Assembly: GCA_945865815.1 (NCBI GenBank)
Contig: CAMBFR010000031.1
Location: 1 to 36,098 of the forward strand
Source: Candidatus Sulfopaludibacter sp. SbA3
Lineage (GTDB): Bacteria > Acidobacteriota > Terriglobia > 20CM-2-55-15
Direction: 5' to 3'
DNA length: 36,098 nt
The notes beneath the pieces were generated by a model, which saw nothing but the letters and a program-made list of their open reading frames with translations, did no database searches and was not told where the DNA came from. Shown one piece after another: positions 25,544-33,799 of the stretch; positions within the stretch are counted from its first letter, which is position 1, and each line of letters opens with the position of its first letter. Position numbers and translations under genes: made by a program.

Positions 25544-26428
25544 TTAAGTGCCGCGGCCCCAGAGCCCGCAGTATCGCCGGAGCACGAGCGGCAAAGCGTT
25601 CTCGTACCCCTGCCAGCCTGCGTATTTCGGCAGCTTGAGATCCCTCTCGACGATATCCCAGCACTTGCCTTCGCGCGCCAGAGGCTTCACTTCCGCGGAC
25701 GCATGTTGCAGGAAAGCGAGGATGTCCCGGGCGTCCTGCCTGGTACCGAGGCGCCCGCCCGCTCCGGGATGGCCGGGAATAAGCCGTTCCCAATCGAGCG
25801 CGGTGATCTTGGAGAGGAATTCCTCCCACTCGAGCGGGTACGAATCGATCATGCTGCGACCCGGCAACGAACCGACCGGTATCGAGTCCACGAGAAAAAT
25901 GATCTTTTCCCGGGGCAGAAACATGACGAGCGAGCTGTCGGAATGGTGCAGACCCATGTAGATCAACTCCAGCACCGTATTACCGAGCCGGATGGTTCTC
26001 CTGTCGTCGACCGTATCATCGGGGATGATCGTGTGCGGATCCTGGAGAATCTGAAGGCGCTCCTTGACTCGGCGGTGAGCGATAAACCGGGCGCCTGCGT
26101 CCTTGAATGGTTTGCCGCCGGCGATGTGGTCGAAGTGGTGGTGACTGTAGATGACATACCGGATCGGCTGGTTTGTGATCTTCCGGATCTCCGCCAGGTA
26201 CGTCACCGTTGCCTCGGGCCGGCCGTAGCCGATCGGATCGGTCGCAATGACGCCCTGGGACGTCACGATGAACATGGCAAGACTTCCCTGGTACCGGAAC
26301 GTATAAACGTTGTCGGTGCCCTCCACCTTTGTCGTCGCGAACTGCGGTTGCTGCTGGCCCTGGACCGATCCGGCCGGAATCAGCGCGATCAGCCCAATGT
26401 ACGAAACGATCCGAAGGATGCGTGACAT
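25544..26428 (-). CDS. secreted metallo-beta-lactamase-fold hydrolase
   Basis: This 294-residue protein starts with a signal peptide (about 1-25, cut near 'SVQGQQ'). It carries the metal motif 'SHHHFDH' (95-101), followed by 'GLHHSDSSLVMFLP' (third His), 'DSIPVG' (bridging Asp) and 'PGHPGAG' (last His). All ligands of the MBL fold are therefore present. Such enzymes hydrolyse esters, lactams, phosphodiesters or thioesters with two metal ions; the substrate cannot be told. It is probably periplasmic. The ATG at 26428 has GAGGAGA upstream. It reads in the same direction as the DUF5916 gene upstream but is separated from it by 324 bases, so co-transcription is uncertain. Confidence 0.85.
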   Translation of the reverse strand: MSRILRIVSYIGLIALIPAGSVQGQQQPQFATTKVEGTDNVYTFRYQGSLAMFIVTSQGVIATDPIGYGRPEATVTYLAEIRKITNQPIRYVIYSHHHFDHIAGGKPFKDAGARFIAHRRVKERLQILQDPHTIIPDDTVDDRRTIRLGNTVLELIYMGLHHSDSSLVMFLPREKIIFLVDSIPVGSLPGRSMIDSYPLEWEEFLSKITALDWERLIPGHPGAGGRLGTRQDARDILAFLQHASAEVKPLAREGKCWDIVERDLKLPKYAGWQGYENALPLVLRRYCGLWGRGT

Positions 26429-26535
26429 TGCCGTCTCCTCTGTTTTTCCATTTATCCGCCTTCCCGCCGACAGAGATGTTCCATTTCATGCGGTCCCGCG
26501 GATTCGTTGCATTCTGTGGCATGCGGGCGCGATCG

Positions 26536-26727
26536 TCAAGCAATGCGCTGACGCCTGAACACCCGGAGACCGCGTGTTCGCGTCTGTACGCAAATTCCCT
26601 CGGCCGCCGCGATGAGCTCTTCGGCAAACACACACTGCTCGATGGTTTTCCGATACCGTTCGGCATCGGTCTGACTGTGATGAACGGGAAGCTGGGAAAA
26701 GATGCCGTAGCGCTGATGCTCGTTTCC
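26536..26727 (-). pseudogene. remnant of a luciferase-like (LLM) flavin monooxygenase
   Basis: Read leftward, codons from about 26718 give 'RYGIFSQLPVHHSQTDAERY' and then 'RKTIEQCVFAEEL', which is the N-terminus of LLM-class flavin-dependent oxidoreductases (first strand, then the helix before the conserved Asp-Ser). The match is then lost ('IAAAEGICVQTRTRG') and the frame ends at a TGA (26536-26538). No ATG is in the expected place. It is therefore a short, decayed gene start. This is the only content I can see in the 324-base gap 26429-26752. Confidence 0.5.
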
Positions 26728-26752
26728 TGCGGAGTACAGTTTCGAAGCGGAT

Positions 26753-28984
26753 CTAAAACCGGTGCGTGTAGACGATCTTGGTGGCGGCGGTTCGGTCCAG
26801 CGTCAGGCGGCGGCCCGCCGGATCTTCCAGCCAGTTGTGCGCGTAGACGAAATAAATGTCGTTGCCCGGCCGCACGATCCATCGAAACCGGGATTGCCAG
26901 CCGAGCAACCGGCTGACCGAATCGAATTGCACATTGTTGGCCACGGAGATCCATGGATTGAACTGAACGTTCGAGGTGAGCCGTTGCACGCTCGTCGAGA
27001 ACTTGCCTTCCGGAAGCTCGATTCGATTCCACTCGTTATTCAGATTGATGAGAACGCCGGTTCGAGGACGGATACCCAGATCCAAATTAAAATCCCGGCG
27101 GGTCCCCGAATAGAAGTTCCCCTTCTCAAGCGTGCTATTTACCTGCAAGACACGACGATTGTTGGTCTGAAACCGCAGGGAATAGCGCGTGAAGTTGTAG
27201 GCGCTGCCTCCAGGCAGGATTATTCTGCGTGAAATCTCGAAATTCCGCTCGAGACGTTCGTAGGTGGGAGTCACATGGACCTGGAAGCTGTCCAACGACT
27301 GGAACTGCACCTGAAATACCTTCAAGCTGGTTTCGCGCGTGAGCGCGCGATTCTGAAGGTCGGTAAACAGGTCCATCCTGGCTTCGAACGAGAAACTCCT
27401 CACGAAGCGGTTGTTCCGCGGCCTGGGAGTAATTGCGAGTCCCGGCGCGTAAAACCGGACATTCCGGCGCTCCACAAAACCGACTGCCGGATCAAATCCC
27501 GGCTGGACCTCGCGCATCGACAGACGCGCGTCCCAGAAGTCGTTGGGATAATCAATCCGGACTCCATAAAGCGCGCGCCTGGCTTCCGTTCCGGTCCGCG
27601 TGTTCCAGAGGTAGTACCCGCTGAATTCCAGATTCTGTGAGCCGCCGAGGCGAGACGTGCTCAACACAAAGTCAGCGCCCGCCGTCTGGCGCGCAGGCGC
27701 GGCGGTCCCACGCTCCGCCCGCCGCGTGTAGATCAGGCCGGCATAGGACTCCAGGAAGAACCGGTGCTTTCCCCGCATGACGGTGAAGTCTTCGCCGATT
27801 TCGCTGGCGGACCCTGCTGTGCGTACCTGCAGCACGCCGACGTCGTTCGCCCCCACCTGGCCGGTGATCTTCGCTCCGTAATCGATCCGTTGAGGCTGGC
27901 TGCTGGCGCTGAGTCCAATCCTCCTGCTGAAGAACGGAATGAACGCATTGCCCGGCTCGCGCGCGAAGTCGAAAAATGTAGTGCCTTCGAGAAAGAATCC
28001 GCGGCGCTCCGGGAAGAACAATGGAAAGCGCGTGAGGTTGACGCGGCGCTGATCGACTTCGGTCTCCGCAAAATCCGTGTTGATGGTGAAGTTGCCTTTG
28101 AGCTGAGGCGTGATGCTGTATATGAAATCAACCCCGGCATCGCCCTTGTAGCTTGATCCGAGATTCCTGCCGGAAAAATCGTTATATGTCCCGGTCGCGT
28201 ATGGTTGAACATTCAAACCGATGCCCTGTGTCACATTCGAGATTCCTTCCAGCAATCCCGCATTCGACATCCGCCGCAAACCCTGATTGCGAACCCATCC
28301 TGTCCACAGACTCTCTTCGTTCTTTCGCCGGACGGTGCGCTGGATATTCAAGCCCCACGCGGGGGCGTTGGGATCGAAGTTCAGCGTTCGAAACGGGATC
28401 TCGATCTCGATCGTCCAGCCGATTTCGCTCCGGTTGACCTTGGCGTACCAGATGCCGTCCCAGGCGCGGCCGTTGTTGTTCTGGGCCTGGCCGCCGCCGA
28501 ACACGGCATCGCCCATGGATCCAACCGGGTTCATTTCGAAGAAGTATCCGGAGCGGCCATCCAGAAATGGATCGAATGTCCACTGGAACCGGTCGCCGGA
28601 GGCGAGTGCAGCATCCCGAAGCATCGTGTTGCCCATCCATCCGTCGGGTTCCGAGTCGAAACAGATCACTCCCATATAAAGATTGTTGCCGCTGAAAGCG
28701 AACCGAACTTCGGTGCGTTCCGTTGCTGGTTCGCCATTGGCCGGGTCCTGCTGCATGAAACTTGTAGCGGGAACGGCACGTTGCCAGATCGGTTCATCCA
28801 GCCGGCCGTCAACGGAGATCGCTTCGTTCTCTTCCAGCCGAATGGCCTTAACGCGAGGCCGGCCCTCATAGGCAGACAAATCACGAGCCGGTGTAACGGA
28901 GTTCGAATCCTGTGCGATTGCGAACTCCACGGCCGCCGAAATTATTAAGGCTAAGAGGCAAATAATGAGGAGCGGCCGGTGCAT
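26753..28984 (-). CDS. DUF5916 outer-membrane protein with CBM9-like N-terminal domain (second)
   Basis: This 743-residue protein has a signal peptide (1-24). The CBM9-like domain follows ('AISVDGRLDEPIWQRA', 'RFAFSGNNLYMGVICFDSEPD'), then the DUF5916 barrel region ('FFPERRGFFLEG', 'FIPFFSRRIGLS'), ending in Phe ('IVYTHRF'). It shares domain order and several motifs with the gene at 13561-15816 but is clearly distant, so the two are old paralogues and not a recent copy. An outer-membrane location is expected; the ligand is unknown. The ATG at 28984 has a weak AAGGATCG site. It is divergent from the membrane/TPR gene across 101 bases. Confidence 0.84.
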   Translation of the reverse strand: MHRPLLIICLLALIISAAVEFAIAQDSNSVTPARDLSAYEGRPRVKAIRLEENEAISVDGRLDEPIWQRAVPATSFMQQDPANGEPATERTEVRFAFSGNNLYMGVICFDSEPDGWMGNTMLRDAALASGDRFQWTFDPFLDGRSGYFFEMNPVGSMGDAVFGGGQAQNNNGRAWDGIWYAKVNRSEIGWTIEIEIPFRTLNFDPNAPAWGLNIQRTVRRKNEESLWTGWVRNQGLRRMSNAGLLEGISNVTQGIGLNVQPYATGTYNDFSGRNLGSSYKGDAGVDFIYSITPQLKGNFTINTDFAETEVDQRRVNLTRFPLFFPERRGFFLEGTTFFDFAREPGNAFIPFFSRRIGLSASSQPQRIDYGAKITGQVGANDVGVLQVRTAGSASEIGEDFTVMRGKHRFFLESYAGLIYTRRAERGTAAPARQTAGADFVLSTSRLGGSQNLEFSGYYLWNTRTGTEARRALYGVRIDYPNDFWDARLSMREVQPGFDPAVGFVERRNVRFYAPGLAITPRPRNNRFVRSFSFEARMDLFTDLQNRALTRETSLKVFQVQFQSLDSFQVHVTPTYERLERNFEISRRIILPGGSAYNFTRYSLRFQTNNRRVLQVNSTLEKGNFYSGTRRDFNLDLGIRPRTGVLINLNNEWNRIELPEGKFSTSVQRLTSNVQFNPWISVANNVQFDSVSRLLGWQSRFRWIVRPGNDIYFVYAHNWLEDPAGRRLTLDRTAATKIVYTHRF

Positions 28985-29085
28985 GTGGATCGATCCTTAA
29001 GGATTGTATTGACAGGCAAAAGAGCGGCCGCAGTATAACCTGCGATTGACCTGGCCCGTTCGGGATATCTAAACTACCCTCAATC

Positions 29086-30948
29086 ATGATGCTCAATGCA
29101 GAACGCCCGGTGGAGAAATCGTCCGTTGATCCGGGTGCGGGGACCAGGCCGGGCTACTGGATTTTCGGCCCCCTGCCGGACATGGCGTTTATCCTTTTGA
29201 CGCCGCTTCCGATCCTGCTGACGTTTGCCCTGGCGCGAAGCGGCGGCTGGATGAATGGCCTTCTCGCCTTCGGGCTGGCGCTTGGAATGGCGCACTACCT
29301 GCCCGGAATGATTCGGGCTTACGGAGATCGCGCGCTCTTCCGCCGGTTCCGCACCCGCCTGATCGTTGCTCCACTATTTCTGATCACGGTCACGACATGG
29401 TTCGCCTACCTGAACCTGCACATCATCATCCTGATTTCCCTGTTGTGGGGCGCATGGCACTGGATGATGCAGATTTACGGATTTGCCCGCATCTACGATG
29501 CGAAAGCTGCCGCTCCCGCCAGAACCGCGGCGCGCCTGGATCAGATGCTCTGCCTGCTGTGGTTCGGCATGTGCGTGTTCGTCCTCAACAGCGGTATGAC
29601 CGGCTATCTCACCCGATTCTATGAGAGCGGCGGGCCACGATTGCCGGCCCAGGCCCTGACGTCGTTTGCGCAGATATGGCTGGCAGTAACGGTGGCAGTC
29701 ACCATCTTTTATATCGCCCAAACTCTGTGGGCCATCCGCGAGGGACGGCGCCCGAACCCGCTCAAGTTCATATTCATCGCGTTCACGTTCCTTTATCTGA
29801 ATTACGCCACTTCCGTGGCGGAGCGGCCGCTCATGGGGCTCGTGCTGTTTGAATCGTGGCACGACATTCAGTATCTGGCGATCGTCTGGATGTTCAACCT
29901 GAGCCGGACGCGGAAGGATACGCAGGCCGGATCCGTCATACGGTTCCTGTTCCGTCCCAAAGCGATCCTGGTCCTTGCGTATGTGGGCCTGTGCCTGGCC
30001 TTCGGAGCGCTGACTCATGCATGGCGCCTCTTCGAAAATGATGCGATCATTCGCGTCCTCGTCGGCATGACGACGGCCACGGCAATGCTGCATTACTACC
30101 TGGATGGGTTCATCTGGAAGATCCGGGAGAAGGAGACAAGCCAGGCGCTGGGCGTGGACTCCCGAACTGAAGAAGCACGGCCTTCTCGCGCCTGGCCGGT
30201 CCGGATTCCTTCCCTGATTCCAGCCCGAATTCCGGCATGGTCCCGCCACGCCTTGCTCTGGCTCCTGTTCGTAATTCCGGCCGGCCTGTTCTTCCTGATG
30301 GAATCGAGAGGCAGCGTCCCCAGGCCGCTGCAGATTCAGGAGAACCTGGTCGAAGCGTTTCCGGATGCAGCCAATCCCCACTACGAACTCGGCAGAGAAC
30401 TCATGGATGGCGGCCGGCTGCGGGAAGCTCGAACCCACTTCGAGCGAGCTCTGGAACTGGCGCCCGATCTGCTTCCCGCCCGGATCATCATGGGCGTCCT
30501 GCTGGCCGATCAACAGGATTTGCATGGAGCCGCTGCCAATTTCGAGCAGGCGCTGCTGCTCGACCCGCACAATGCCGAAGTTCACAACAACCTCGGAATT
30601 GTCCTGGACGAACAAGGTCAACTCGAGACCGCAAAGACGCATCTCGAGCGCTCGGTGGCCCTCAATCCGGAGTATGCCCTCGCTCACAACAACCTTGGAA
30701 TCGTGCTTGCCAAACTGGGCGATGCCGCCCGTGCCCGCGTTCATTTCGAGCGCGCCACCGCGATCCAGCCGGAATTTGCCGACGCCCACTACCAGCTCGG
30801 CACGATCATGATGAACGAAGGCAAGTGGCCGGAAGCCAAAGCGCATTTCGAACAGGCGCTCAAGATCAATCCGAATGACACCCGCGCAAAAGAAGACCTC
30901 GCGAAAGCGGAACAAGCGTTGCGCGGCCAGACGCCCCCCGGCCGCTGA
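29086..30948 (+). CDS. polytopic membrane protein with C-terminal TPR repeats
   Basis: The first ~410 residues of this 620-residue protein form about ten membrane helices. Conserved-looking His/aromatic motifs lie at their edges: 'MAHYLPGM', 'GAWHWMMQIYGFARIYD', 'FESWHDIQYLAIVW' and 'LHYYLDGFIWKIRE'. The His placement recalls membrane metal enzymes, but I cannot name the family. A last helix near 'LLWLLFVIPAGLFFLM' leads to about five TPR repeats from residue ~430 ('NPHYELGRELMDGGRLREA', 'VHNNLGIVLDEQGQLETA'), probably outside the cytoplasmic membrane. No ribosome site precedes the ATG at 29086; TTGACC (29046) and TAAACT (29070) fit a leaderless start. Confidence 0.78.
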   Translation: MMLNAERPVEKSSVDPGAGTRPGYWIFGPLPDMAFILLTPLPILLTFALARSGGWMNGLLAFGLALGMAHYLPGMIRAYGDRALFRRFRTRLIVAPLFLITVTTWFAYLNLHIIILISLLWGAWHWMMQIYGFARIYDAKAAAPARTAARLDQMLCLLWFGMCVFVLNSGMTGYLTRFYESGGPRLPAQALTSFAQIWLAVTVAVTIFYIAQTLWAIREGRRPNPLKFIFIAFTFLYLNYATSVAERPLMGLVLFESWHDIQYLAIVWMFNLSRTRKDTQAGSVIRFLFRPKAILVLAYVGLCLAFGALTHAWRLFENDAIIRVLVGMTTATAMLHYYLDGFIWKIREKETSQALGVDSRTEEARPSRAWPVRIPSLIPARIPAWSRHALLWLLFVIPAGLFFLMESRGSVPRPLQIQENLVEAFPDAANPHYELGRELMDGGRLREARTHFERALELAPDLLPARIIMGVLLADQQDLHGAAANFEQALLLDPHNAEVHNNLGIVLDEQGQLETAKTHLERSVALNPEYALAHNNLGIVLAKLGDAARARVHFERATAIQPEFADAHYQLGTIMMNEGKWPEAKAHFEQALKINPNDTRAKEDLAKAEQALRGQTPPGR

Positions 30949-31057
30949 TACGTCAGCCTTCGTTGAAGTCGATTCTGACGTTCAACGTTCGACTCATTAC
31001 TTACAGTTCGCCGCCGATATCCCGGGGGCATTAATGGAGACGGATAAGGAGGAATCC

Positions 31058-32230
31058 ATGGCTCGAACCACGAAAAAATCCACTACTCGAACAAAAGCGC
31101 GAACCGCGCATACCGTTGTGCTTGTTGCCACGCGCAAGGGAGCCTGGCTGTACCACGGAGATGGGGCGCGAAGAAAGTGGCGGGCCGACGGACCGCACTT
31201 TCTCGGCCACATCATCAATCAAGTCGTGCTCGACCCGCGTGATGGACGGACGCTTCTGGCGGCCGCGAAAACCGGTCACCTGGGCCCCACCGTCTTTCGC
31301 TCCACCAATCTTGGCCGCACCTGGAAAGAGGCACTCAGGCCTCCCGCCTTTGCAAAGGCCTCAGAAGGCGCAAAGGGCCGCGCGGTCGATCATACGTTCT
31401 GGCTCACGCCGGCCCATGCGAACGAGCCGGACGTCTGGTACGCCGGCACCTCGCCGCAGGGGCTCTTCCGTTCCGCGGATGGAGGCGTTACATGGGACCC
31501 CTTCTCGAGTGTGAACGACGATCCGCAGTATCGGGAATGGATGGGAACCGTGCAGGACGGCACGCCCGACGGGCCGAAGATGCATTCCGTCATTGTCGAT
31601 CCCCGCGACCCGAAGCATGTCTACTTCGCCATGTCGAGTGGAGGCGTGCATGAGTCGCTCGATGGCGGACGGAAGTGGAAGCCGCTTGTGAAGGGCATGG
31701 AAGTGGTCGACGGTCTCGACGCGTCGAATATCGCCTTCCACGATCCCCATTGCATCCGGCTCTGCCCCGGCAATCCGGACCGCCTGTATCAGCAGAATCA
31801 CTGCGGCATTTACCGGATCGATCGTCCATCGGATACGTGGGTTCGCATCGGGAAGAACATGCCGAAGCGGGTGGGCGACATCGGCTTTCCGATGGTGGTG
31901 CACCCGCGTGACGCCGACACCGCCTGGGTCTTCCCAATGGACGGCAAGACGGTCTGGCCGCGCACCAGCCCGGACGGCAAACCCGCCGCCTATGTCACAC
32001 GCAACGGCGGTAAGACCTGGCAACGCCTGGACTCCGGCCTGCCCGCGAGCGAGGCATGGTGGACCGTGAAGCGCCAGGCCATGACGGCGGACGCGCAGGA
32101 TCCCGTCGGACTGTACTTCGGTACAACCAGCGGGGATCTGTGGATGAGCCGCGACGAAGGCAGCCGATGGTCGCCGATCGCGCGAAACCTGCCCGAAATT
32201 TACGCCGTCGAGACCGCGGTAGTGGGATGA
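31058..32230 (+). CDS. BNR/sialidase-like beta-propeller protein
   Basis: This 390-residue protein contains repeated Asp-box (BNR) motifs, including 'FRSTNLGRTWKEA', 'FRSADGGVTWDPF', 'HESLDGGRKWKPL', 'VTRNGGKTWQRL' and 'MSRDEGSRWSPI'. These define a sialidase/VPS10-like beta-propeller. No signal peptide is present; the N-terminus is Lys/Arg/Thr-rich. Similar proteins are often labelled exo-alpha-sialidase, but the catalytic Arg triad and Tyr cannot be placed here, so an enzyme role is unproven. The ATG at 31058 has a strong AAGGAGGA site. The MoaD-like gene overlaps its stop as ATGA, so the two proteins are made together. Confidence 0.83.
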   Translation: MARTTKKSTTRTKARTAHTVVLVATRKGAWLYHGDGARRKWRADGPHFLGHIINQVVLDPRDGRTLLAAAKTGHLGPTVFRSTNLGRTWKEALRPPAFAKASEGAKGRAVDHTFWLTPAHANEPDVWYAGTSPQGLFRSADGGVTWDPFSSVNDDPQYREWMGTVQDGTPDGPKMHSVIVDPRDPKHVYFAMSSGGVHESLDGGRKWKPLVKGMEVVDGLDASNIAFHDPHCIRLCPGNPDRLYQQNHCGIYRIDRPSDTWVRIGKNMPKRVGDIGFPMVVHPRDADTAWVFPMDGKTVWPRTSPDGKPAAYVTRNGGKTWQRLDSGLPASEAWWTVKRQAMTADAQDPVGLYFGTTSGDLWMSRDEGSRWSPIARNLPEIYAVETAVVG

Positions 32231-32484
32231 AGGTGCTCATTCCCACTCCGCTGCGTTCCTACACGAACAAGCGTGAGGTCGAAGCGGCCGGCGAAACACT
32301 CGCCGATCTGCTCGCAGACCTGGACCGTCAATACCCCGGACTGCGATTCCGCATGGTCGACGAACAGGGAGAGATACGCCGGCACATGAGGATCTTCGTC
32401 AACGACGAACAGGTCTTCGATATGGGCCGCCCGCTTCTTCCCGGCGATGCCGTGTACATCGTGCAGGCCCTGAGCGGAGGGTGA
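32227..32484 (+). CDS. MoaD/ThiS-family ubiquitin-like protein
   Basis: This 85-residue protein has the beta-grasp pattern of MoaD/ThiS: 'MKVLIPTPLRSYT' at the start, a middle 'TLADLLADLDRQYPGL', 'IFVNDEQV' and a terminal '...VYIVQALSGG'. The final Gly-Gly is the residue pair that MoeB/ThiF-type enzymes adenylate so that it can carry sulfur. No molybdopterin or thiamine genes are near, so its role is not clearly cofactor synthesis. Its 4-base overlap with the propeller gene suggests a dedicated pairing of the two proteins. Confidence 0.85.
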   Translation: MKVLIPTPLRSYTNKREVEAAGETLADLLADLDRQYPGLRFRMVDEQGEIRRHMRIFVNDEQVFDMGRPLLPGDAVYIVQALSGG

Positions 32485-32490
32485 GGTCTT

Positions 32491-32582
32491 TCTAATTCGG
32501 GGTCTGACGGGTGAATTCCCATTTTCATTCAAGGAATCCTTGATCCGAAAATGGAAATTCACCCGTCAGACCCCGAATTAGA
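32491..32582. repeat. 92-base near-perfect palindrome
   Basis: Arms of 36 bases (32491-32526 and 32547-32582) are reverse complements except for one pair (32518/32555). The 20-base centre holds a second 6-bp stem, TCAAGG-AAT-CCTTGA (32529-32543). It lies between the MoaD-like gene and the sorbosone-dehydrogenase-like gene. There is no T-run, so a classical terminator is unlikely. A small non-coding mobile repeat (MITE- or REP-like) fits better. Confidence 0.9.
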
Positions 32583-32608
32583 CGGCCGACTTAATGTAAA
32601 ATGCCGGA

Positions 32609-33799
32609 ATGACAAAATCCTTCTTGATGGTACTCGCGCTGCTGCAAAACCCGCCGGGTTTCAGCCCGATCGATCGGACCAATCAGGCCACCAGTAATCA
32701 GGCGGCGAACCTTGCGCCGCATCCGACGCCGCCGACGGTGACTCCCGTCGAGAGACTTCCACTCGACAGGATCAAATTGCCCGCCGGTTTCAAAGCAGAA
32801 GTCTATTCATTCGGCCATCCGGGCGGGCGCACGATGGCGATTGGCGCGAACGGCACGATCTTCATGGGCACGCGCCAACTTGGCCGCGTTTATGCGATCA
32901 CGAACAGGGACGGAAAACGGGAAGTGAAAGTCCTGCTCCAGGGACTGACCCAGCCGAACGGCATCGTCGTGAAAGACGGCGCACTCTACGTGCTGGCCAT
33001 CAACCGCGTGTTCCGCTACGACGACATCGAGAACAAACTCGACAACCCGGGGCCGGGCGTGGAGTTGACCGACAAGTTCAATCTTCCGACGGAAATCCAT
33101 CACAACTGGAAATACGCCGACTTCGGGCCCGACGGGAAGCTCTACATACAAATCGGCGCGAACTGCAATGTCTGCGAAGTCAACCCGGGCATTCACGGCC
33201 AGATTCGCCGTTACAATCTTGACGGCACGGGCATGGAGATCGTCGCGCGCGGCGTTCGCAACACCGTCGGCTTCGACTGGCATCCGGTGACGAAGGAACT
33301 TTGGTTTACCGACAACGGCCGCGATTGGGCCGGCAACGCGGGTCCCGAGGACGAACTCAACCGTATCGCCGCGGGTCAGGAGGGCGCTTTCTACGGATTC
33401 CCCTATTGCCACGCCCAGGGCATTCCCGATCCGGACATACGAAAACCCAACGCGTGCGCCGGTGTGACGATGCCCGCCGCGCTGATCGGGCCGCACTCCG
33501 CCGGTCTCGGCATCAAGTTCTACACCGGCAACATGTTTCCCCAGAGCTACCGGAACGTGGCGTTCATCGCACGGCACGGTTCGTGGAATCGGGAGCAGGA
33601 GTTCGGCTTCGACGTGGTTGTTGCGAGAATCAACGGCGGCCGGGCCAGGATCGAACCGTTCATGACCGGCCTTCTCGATGAAAAGACCAACATGTTTTAC
33701 GGCCGGCCGAGTTATGTTTTGCAGCTCGCGGACGGCTCGCTGCTGGTTTCGGACGAGACAAACGGCGCGGTCTACCGCATCACGTACCAGGCAAGATGA
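32609..33799 (+). CDS. PQQ-type L-sorbosone dehydrogenase-like protein
   Basis: This 396-residue protein is a soluble-glucose/sorbosone-dehydrogenase-type beta-propeller: 'LPAGFKAEVYSFGHPGGRTM' (start of domain), 'TEIHHNWKYADFGPDGKLYI', 'VARGVRNTVGFDWHP', 'ELWFTDNGRDW', 'FYGFPYCHA' and 'FIARHGSWNREQEFG'. Family members oxidise aldoses or sorbosone with PQQ. A short hydrophobic start ('SFLMVLALL') may export it. The cytochrome c gene overlaps its stop, which fits an electron-transfer pair in the periplasm. The ribosome site is weak, and the 92-base palindrome ends 26 bases upstream of the ATG. Confidence 0.85.
   Translation: MTKSFLMVLALLQNPPGFSPIDRTNQATSNQAANLAPHPTPPTVTPVERLPLDRIKLPAGFKAEVYSFGHPGGRTMAIGANGTIFMGTRQLGRVYAITNRDGKREVKVLLQGLTQPNGIVVKDGALYVLAINRVFRYDDIENKLDNPGPGVELTDKFNLPTEIHHNWKYADFGPDGKLYIQIGANCNVCEVNPGIHGQIRRYNLDGTGMEIVARGVRNTVGFDWHPVTKELWFTDNGRDWAGNAGPEDELNRIAAGQEGAFYGFPYCHAQGIPDPDIRKPNACAGVTMPAALIGPHSAGLGIKFYTGNMFPQSYRNVAFIARHGSWNREQEFGFDVVVARINGGRARIEPFMTGLLDEKTNMFYGRPSYVLQLADGSLLVSDETNGAVYRITYQAR

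Noticed and set aside
25364-26425. 353-codon rightward open frame opposite the MBL hydrolase
   Set aside because: The leftward frame has every metal ligand of the MBL fold; the rightward product shows no domain.
29374-30915. 513-codon open frame opposite the membrane/TPR gene
   Set aside because: The sense strand has membrane helices and TPR repeats. The antisense product is low-complexity and unlike any family.
30961-30987. CGTTGAA...TTCAACG hairpin after the TPR gene as a terminator
   Set aside because: The stem is only 7 bp with a 13-base loop and no T-run.
31346-31376. Palindromic repeat encoding 'PAFAKASEGAKG' inside the propeller gene, as if inserted in frame
   Set aside because: As I recall, homologues carry a similar 'PAFPK..EG..GR' stretch at this point, so it is probably native family sequence and not an inserted repeat.
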